21,199 nt of DNA, from positions 2,014,420-2,035,618 of the forward strand of contig BFEA01000166.1 in the NCBI GenBank assembly GCA_003427395.1, read 5' to 3'. The notes below the pieces were generated by a model. That model was not told the origin of the DNA and did not search any database. It saw only the letters and a program-made list of their open reading frames with translations. Source of the DNA: Chara braunii (Eukaryota; Streptophyta; Charophyceae; Charales; Characeae). The translations under genes and the position numbers were made by a program. The number at the start of each line of letters is the position of its first letter. Positions within the stretch are counted from its first letter, which is position 1. This document shows positions 17,892 to 21,199 of the stretch, piece after piece.

Positions 17892-18502
17892 GAAAAGAGT
17901 CAAAAGACAGCAATTCGGTAAAAAAAAAAAAAAGACAGCTTTTCGGGAAAAAAAAGAGAAGAAAAGGATAATGAGTAAGCAAGCTAACACAAAGCAATTA
18001 TTTGCCACGAAAAGGGCATGCAGCTGAGACATTAGCTCCAGCCCATTACCATATCATTTATGAAAGATAAGACAACAAACATCACTTTTTTTTTTTTTTT
18101 TGGGGGGGGGGGGGGGGGGGGAGAGGGGTTGAACAAAACATTAGCTCGAGCCCATTACCAATAAGGATAGTATGATACCTTCCCAAAAAAAAAAAAACTC
18201 CGCAGGTAAAACTTGAATCGCAAGCACTTCCGGTTACCATGAAAAGGAAAAGAAAAGGAAAAAAAAAGAGGACGAAGAAGAGCAGAGCAAACGAAGAAAA
18301 AAGAGCTCGCAGCCACAACGTCACAATGTGTTTTGTGGAAAGCTGAATCGGACAAACACTGACCAGCCAAGAAAGGTGAAAATGTAAAAAACCTCGTCAG
18401 ATAAATATGCAAAAAAACAAAAAAGTGAAGAGCAGAACTACGCGCTGCTTTTCAACGGAAAAAAAAAAAAAAAAAACACACACTCCCGAGTAGAGTAGTT
18501 AC

Positions 18503-18625
18503 CTCACGATCCCTGCGATCGAATTGGAAAGTCCCGTAGTCTATCTCTCGCCAATGATACGAAGCCTCCTCTGACAAGTTCTTATGCCTCTCCAACTTTA
18601 TCGCAATCAACGCATCGACATGATC
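18503..18625 (-). CDS. IDE: Insulin-degrading-enzyme-like M16 metallopeptidase, penultimate exon
   Basis: A 123-bp exon, exactly 41 codons, in phase 0 at both ends. It reads DHVDALIAIKLERHKNLSEE, then ASYHWREIDYGTFQFDRRDR and a final E. Plant homologues have NVNALI.MKLEKHKNL.EE..YWREI..GT..F.R...E at this place; animal IDE has a weaker match (KLSAE..KYWGEI). The acceptor is CTACTGAAG|GAT (AG at 18627-18626) and the donor is GAG|GTAACT (18503/18502). Joining this exon to 17342 restores DREVAALRE, a conserved junction, which strongly supports a real and intact gene here. The preceding exon, expected to end near a DEEF-like motif, was not found to the right edge, so the upstream intron is probably longer than 2.5 kb. 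Confidence 0.88.
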
Positions 18626-18637
18626 CTTCAGTAGAAA

Positions 18638-18716
18638 ATGCACAGAAAAAATGCAAATAAAAAAGTGCACAGAAAAAATGCACAGAAAAAAATGCACAGA
18701 AAAAGCACAGGAAATA
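18638..18716. repeat. TGCACAGAAAAA short tandem repeat
   Basis: About five imperfect copies of (A)TGCACAGAAAAAA lie within the presumed upstream intron, close to the acceptor of the 41-codon exon. Confidence 0.85.
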
Positions 18717-19019
18717 CGCAGGAAATGAGTACACGATCTTAAAAGTGCGGTAGCTGTGGAAAATGAGGACAACAAAAAAAAAAGAAAAAAAAAAAAAAGA
18801 AGGAAAAAGAAGGAAAAAAAAGGACAAATAACTTGGCACAACAACAATAAAAAGAAGAACTCACTTGTATCTCTCCCGGCATTATGACTAGGATCAGGTG
18901 TAGTGTATGTTGCCTCTGTTCTGATCAGTTTAAAAACTCCAAGGTTCAAAAAAAATATTAAAAAACATAAACGACAATTTATGCGCACACATAAAAAAAA
19001 GAAGAAGCTGTCATCTCTT
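18717..19019. other. Presumed intron, purine-rich
   Basis: A/G-rich on the plus strand, so pyrimidine-rich on the gene's coding strand. On the minus strand CTGATCAG, then a short open piece, then ATACAA|GTGAGT (near 18865-18854) resemble acceptor and donor. The piece does not match IDE and its phase does not fit. Confidence 0.35.
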
Positions 19020-19102
19020 CGTACGGTGGACAGTTGTGTTTTTTACATACCCTATTAGAATTTTCTTCTCTATTTTACCTTCGCTCGAGGGGACAGTTGT
19101 CT

Positions 19103-19134
<32 letters not shown>

Positions 19135-19223
19135 TATTTTTTATTTTTTTATTTTTACATACCCTATTACTAGCCTATTAGAATTTTCTTCTCTATTTTA
19201 CCTCGGTCGAGGGGACAGTTGTG

Positions 19224-19254
<31 letters not shown>

Positions 19255-19306
19255 TACCCTATGACTAGCCTATTAGAATTTTTTTCTCTATTTTACCTTG
19301 GTCGAG
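19020..19306. repeat. Three tandem units with expanding T/CTT tracts
   Basis: GGACAGTTGT, a variable pyrimidine tract, TACATACCCTAT, CCTATTAGAATTTT, CTCTATTTTACCT and GGTCGAG repeat three times. The variable part is TTTTTT in unit 1, (CTT)n with T and A in unit 2, and T28 (19224-19251) in unit 3. Confidence 0.85.
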
Positions 19307-19770
19307 CTACCTATATTTATACCCCACCCGCAAGCCCCACCAAGGTGACAACAGCTTAGGGACACCACCTACCTATGGATGTTTTTGGGACAAAGCCTGA
19401 ACCACCTGTAACCCAGGCGCTCTTAGGGCCCCTCTGGGCCCCCTCTGCTGCAAATACATATGGACCCGCGCGGCACACCGATTCAGCCACCGCGTCAACG
19501 GCCTGGTTTAAATTCATGAGCCTGGGCTAAGCAATCCCAAGGTTATGGGTTTATGCCCGCCTACCTCTCCTCTGCGCGGGGAGCAGTACCCAAACTCCTA
19601 ACACCCGGCACGGGCTGGAAAAAAGAACCAATTACTTCCACAACCAGCCAGGAGGCCCAAGCCAACAGTCGCCGCTGGTGAGTGCAAAGCATACCCCCAG
19701 GAGGCCGCGGGAATCGAAAGGACGACGTTGACCTTAAAAAAAATAAAATTATTCGGAGTCTTCTGATCAG
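19307..19770. other. Unassigned GC-richer block
   Basis: No coding frame of note. A weak B-box-like GGGTTTATGCCC near 19546 and, on the minus strand, TTTCGATTCC near 19720 hint at tRNA-derived retroposon remnants, but no A box supports either. Confidence 0.35.
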
Positions 19771-20470
19771 TTTACGGGCCTGAATATGGTGATTTGAAAG
19801 GAGATTCCTGTAGGAAATCCAAACACAAATAGTGATTAGAGGTCGAGTAGTCGAGTCTCAGCACACAAGAAGTGATTAGAAAACATAACGAAAAACTCCG
19901 TACAATGAACTCGTACAAGATTGCAATAGCCGGTGGGTATGGCACCCCGACCGGTTTCGACCATCGCCACACGGTCCTCTTCAGGGGAAACAGCCAGACA
20001 TCTCCCTCGTCAAATTCCGTACTTCCCGCCAACCCACCTCCGCTGTTTCTCCGCTCACATCTTCGGAAACGTCACCGACCAAACCAACGTAGGACCCAAA
20101 GAGGATTTGTGCTATGCAATCATTACCTATATATTCCAGCGCTTCAGGTACCGAATGGTGTGCAACTGACCAAACACAAGAATTGCGTACCGAGGTACCA
20201 ACAAGAGTCCCGGTACCGCCGGTACATAGCGTACCTGAGTCCCCAACAAAATGAAGCTGGTAGCAGATTCCACCGGGCTCCCGAAAACAGGAGCCAATAC
20301 CGGGTCCATCGACATCTCAAAGAAAATAGCTCTGTCACTGACAAAGGTGCAGCTGGGGTCTGACTCAGTATAGAACCACGGACCCCCCGGGGGCCAAGCA
20401 GGGTTCAAGGTCAGGTGTTACGACACTTCGTACGGAAGTTATCGTGTTGAGAAGCAGACCCGAGACTTCG
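19771..20470. other. Unassigned block with open frames on both strands
   Basis: The plus frame 19872-20363 and the minus frame 20408-20127 are each open for 90-160 codons, but neither shows a motif I recognise. The block has direct repeats (AGTGATTAGA near 19829 and 19871), many GGTACC/CGGTAC elements (20149-20240) and a palindromic GGCCCCCGGGGG-type core near 20382-20396. It may be a fragment of an unrecognised mobile element in the intron or upstream region. Confidence 0.35.
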
Positions 20471-20532
20471 TTGGACCGCAGTACCGCCAAAGCCTACCTT
20501 ACTAAGACCTACCTAATAAAACTTTGCCAAAC

Positions 20533-20563
20533 AAAGAAGAAGAAGAAGAAGAAGAAGAAGAAG
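20533..20563. repeat. (AAG)n microsatellite
   Basis: About ten AAG units. Confidence 0.95.
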
Positions 20564-20915
20564 CTACAATTAAACTTATTCTCTAATAAGCCCTGCCACT
20601 ATTCAGAGGACGCCGACAAGAAAATATCAAACAACCAAGTTATAAAGCCGAGGCAATCGAAATCAAAGCCTTAAAACTGTGCTAGATACAACTATACTGG
20701 TTGTTCTTCTTACCTTTTTTGGCCCTTTTCGCTCAAATCAAGCGTAGACACAAATTTGAATTAAATTCAATTAATTTAATTTACTTAAATAATAAAAACT
20801 AAATGAAATCTGTACTCCATTCGGCCACAACGCCGCCGCATGACAATAATTTTATGGAATTAGTTTCGGTCCGTGGTACATTTGGGGAAAAAAAAAAGAA
20901 AAAAAAGTACTTGCC

Positions 20916-21002
20916 AATTGGAACAATACAGAGAAGATTAGCATGGGCTCTGCCCAAGGGATGACAGCGTCAGACAGACATAAATCAAGAAATGGTCCAA
21001 AA
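20916..21002 (+). ncRNA. U6 snRNA-like sequence, probably a pseudogene
   Basis: AATTGGAACAATACAGAGAA (from 20916) followed by GATTAGCATGG matches the U6 core, including the ACAGAGA box (20928-20934) that pairs with the 5' splice site and the AGC triad (20940-20942). CCCAAGGGATGACA follows. The 3' end TAAATCAAGAAATGGTCCAA resembles the plant U6 3' end and not the animal one. Departures from a normal U6 are: the 5' stem-loop is replaced by an A-rich tract, one extra base in the internal stem-loop, an insertion of about 8-10 bases (TCAGACAG region, about 20970-20979), and no T4 terminator directly after GGTCC. I see no plant upstream sequence element or TATA box at the usual positions. Likely a retroposed or decayed copy; a divergent gene is less likely. 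Confidence 0.75.
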
Positions 21003-21047
21003 TGAACTTCAATAAAAACTTTTAAAAAGAGAAACAAAATAAAAAAC

Positions 21048-21050
<3 letters not shown>

Positions 21051-21081
<31 letters not shown>
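21051..21081. repeat. (CT)n microsatellite
   Basis: About 15 uninterrupted CT units. Confidence 0.97.
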
Positions 21082-21087
<6 letters not shown>

Positions 21088-21199
21088 CCTTAAATTCTGC
21101 TATGAATCTCTTCTTTTTTTCCCTGCTGTGAATTTTAAGATCAATTTTCACGTATGATCTGTCATACCACACCCAAAAAGAAACAAAAAAAAAAAGAAA

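Larger units (their letters stand above)
17343..18502 (-). other. Intron of the IDE-like gene
   Basis: GT at 18502-18501 (GAG|GTAACT) and AG at 17344-17343 bound an intron of about 1.16 kb. It carries a SINE-like scrap (17378-17571), a decayed foldback copy (17843-17891), T16G20 on the plus strand (18086-18121) and several A-rich tracts. The A22 run at 17355-17376 reads as T22 on the coding strand and serves as the polypyrimidine tract next to the acceptor. Confidence 0.8.

Noticed and set aside
18452-18988. Full 178-codon minus frame as one protein
   Set aside because: Only 18625-18503 is coding; the rest is intron read through pyrimidine-rich sequence, and GT/AG sites bound the exon.
1-21199. 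CRISPR arrays, bacterial operons or ribosome binding sites
   Set aside because: The repeats are not spaced like CRISPR, and introns, a U6-like copy, SINEs and LINEs show eukaryotic sequence.

Overview
The window looks like a repeat-dominated stretch of a eukaryotic nuclear genome, most likely a streptophyte (plant lineage). Two independent signals point there. A minus-strand gene at the right has the C-terminal end of an insulin-degrading-enzyme-like M16 metallopeptidase whose wording (HKNLSEE, YHWREI, EVAALRE, KRSQQLYESLKG) resembles plant rather than animal members as I remember them. A U6 snRNA-like sequence near the right end also carries the plant-type 3' end (AAATCAAGAAATGGTCC). Long poly(A), very long introns and several kinds of decayed retroelement would fit a large charophyte genome such as Chara, but that genus guess is inference only.

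Left part (1-4936): no gene recognised. It holds degenerate tandem arrays (106-545, 600-790, 1115-1205), a LINE scrap (871-914), poly(A)-terminated retroposon-like units (1022-1108, about 1200-1652), AT microsatellites, a terminal-inverted-repeat element (3184-3748), and a foldback with 85-bp arms (3879-4062). Across the outer end of the foldback's right arm, on the minus strand, lies a nearly complete hammerhead ribozyme core (4037-4073).

Middle (4937-11550): three decayed 3' portions of one non-LTR retrotransposon family (LINE), all on the plus strand and in the same order of domains, starting at different 5' points. All begin downstream of the reverse-transcriptase catalytic motif, so none can be autonomous. 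Each has stops and frameshifts. Only copy 2 keeps the full CCHC zf-RVT knuckle.

11550-16700: a tandemly repeated tRNA-derived SINE pair (11848-12222), a 236-bp tandem duplication (12818-13268), another tRNA-derived SINE with poly(A) (13691-13862), further copies of a poly(A)-terminated repeat family, CT/CA microsatellites and a CCTCCAT-type minisatellite (15228-15560).

Right part (16731-21199): the last two coding exons of the IDE-like gene on the minus strand (18625-18503 and 17342-16731), joined by a 1,159-bp intron with canonical GT-AG borders. The gene must continue upstream beyond exon 18625-18503. No further exon could be recognised to the right edge, so the remaining 2.5 kb is probably intron carrying tandem repeats, an unassigned GC-richer block and the U6-like sequence.
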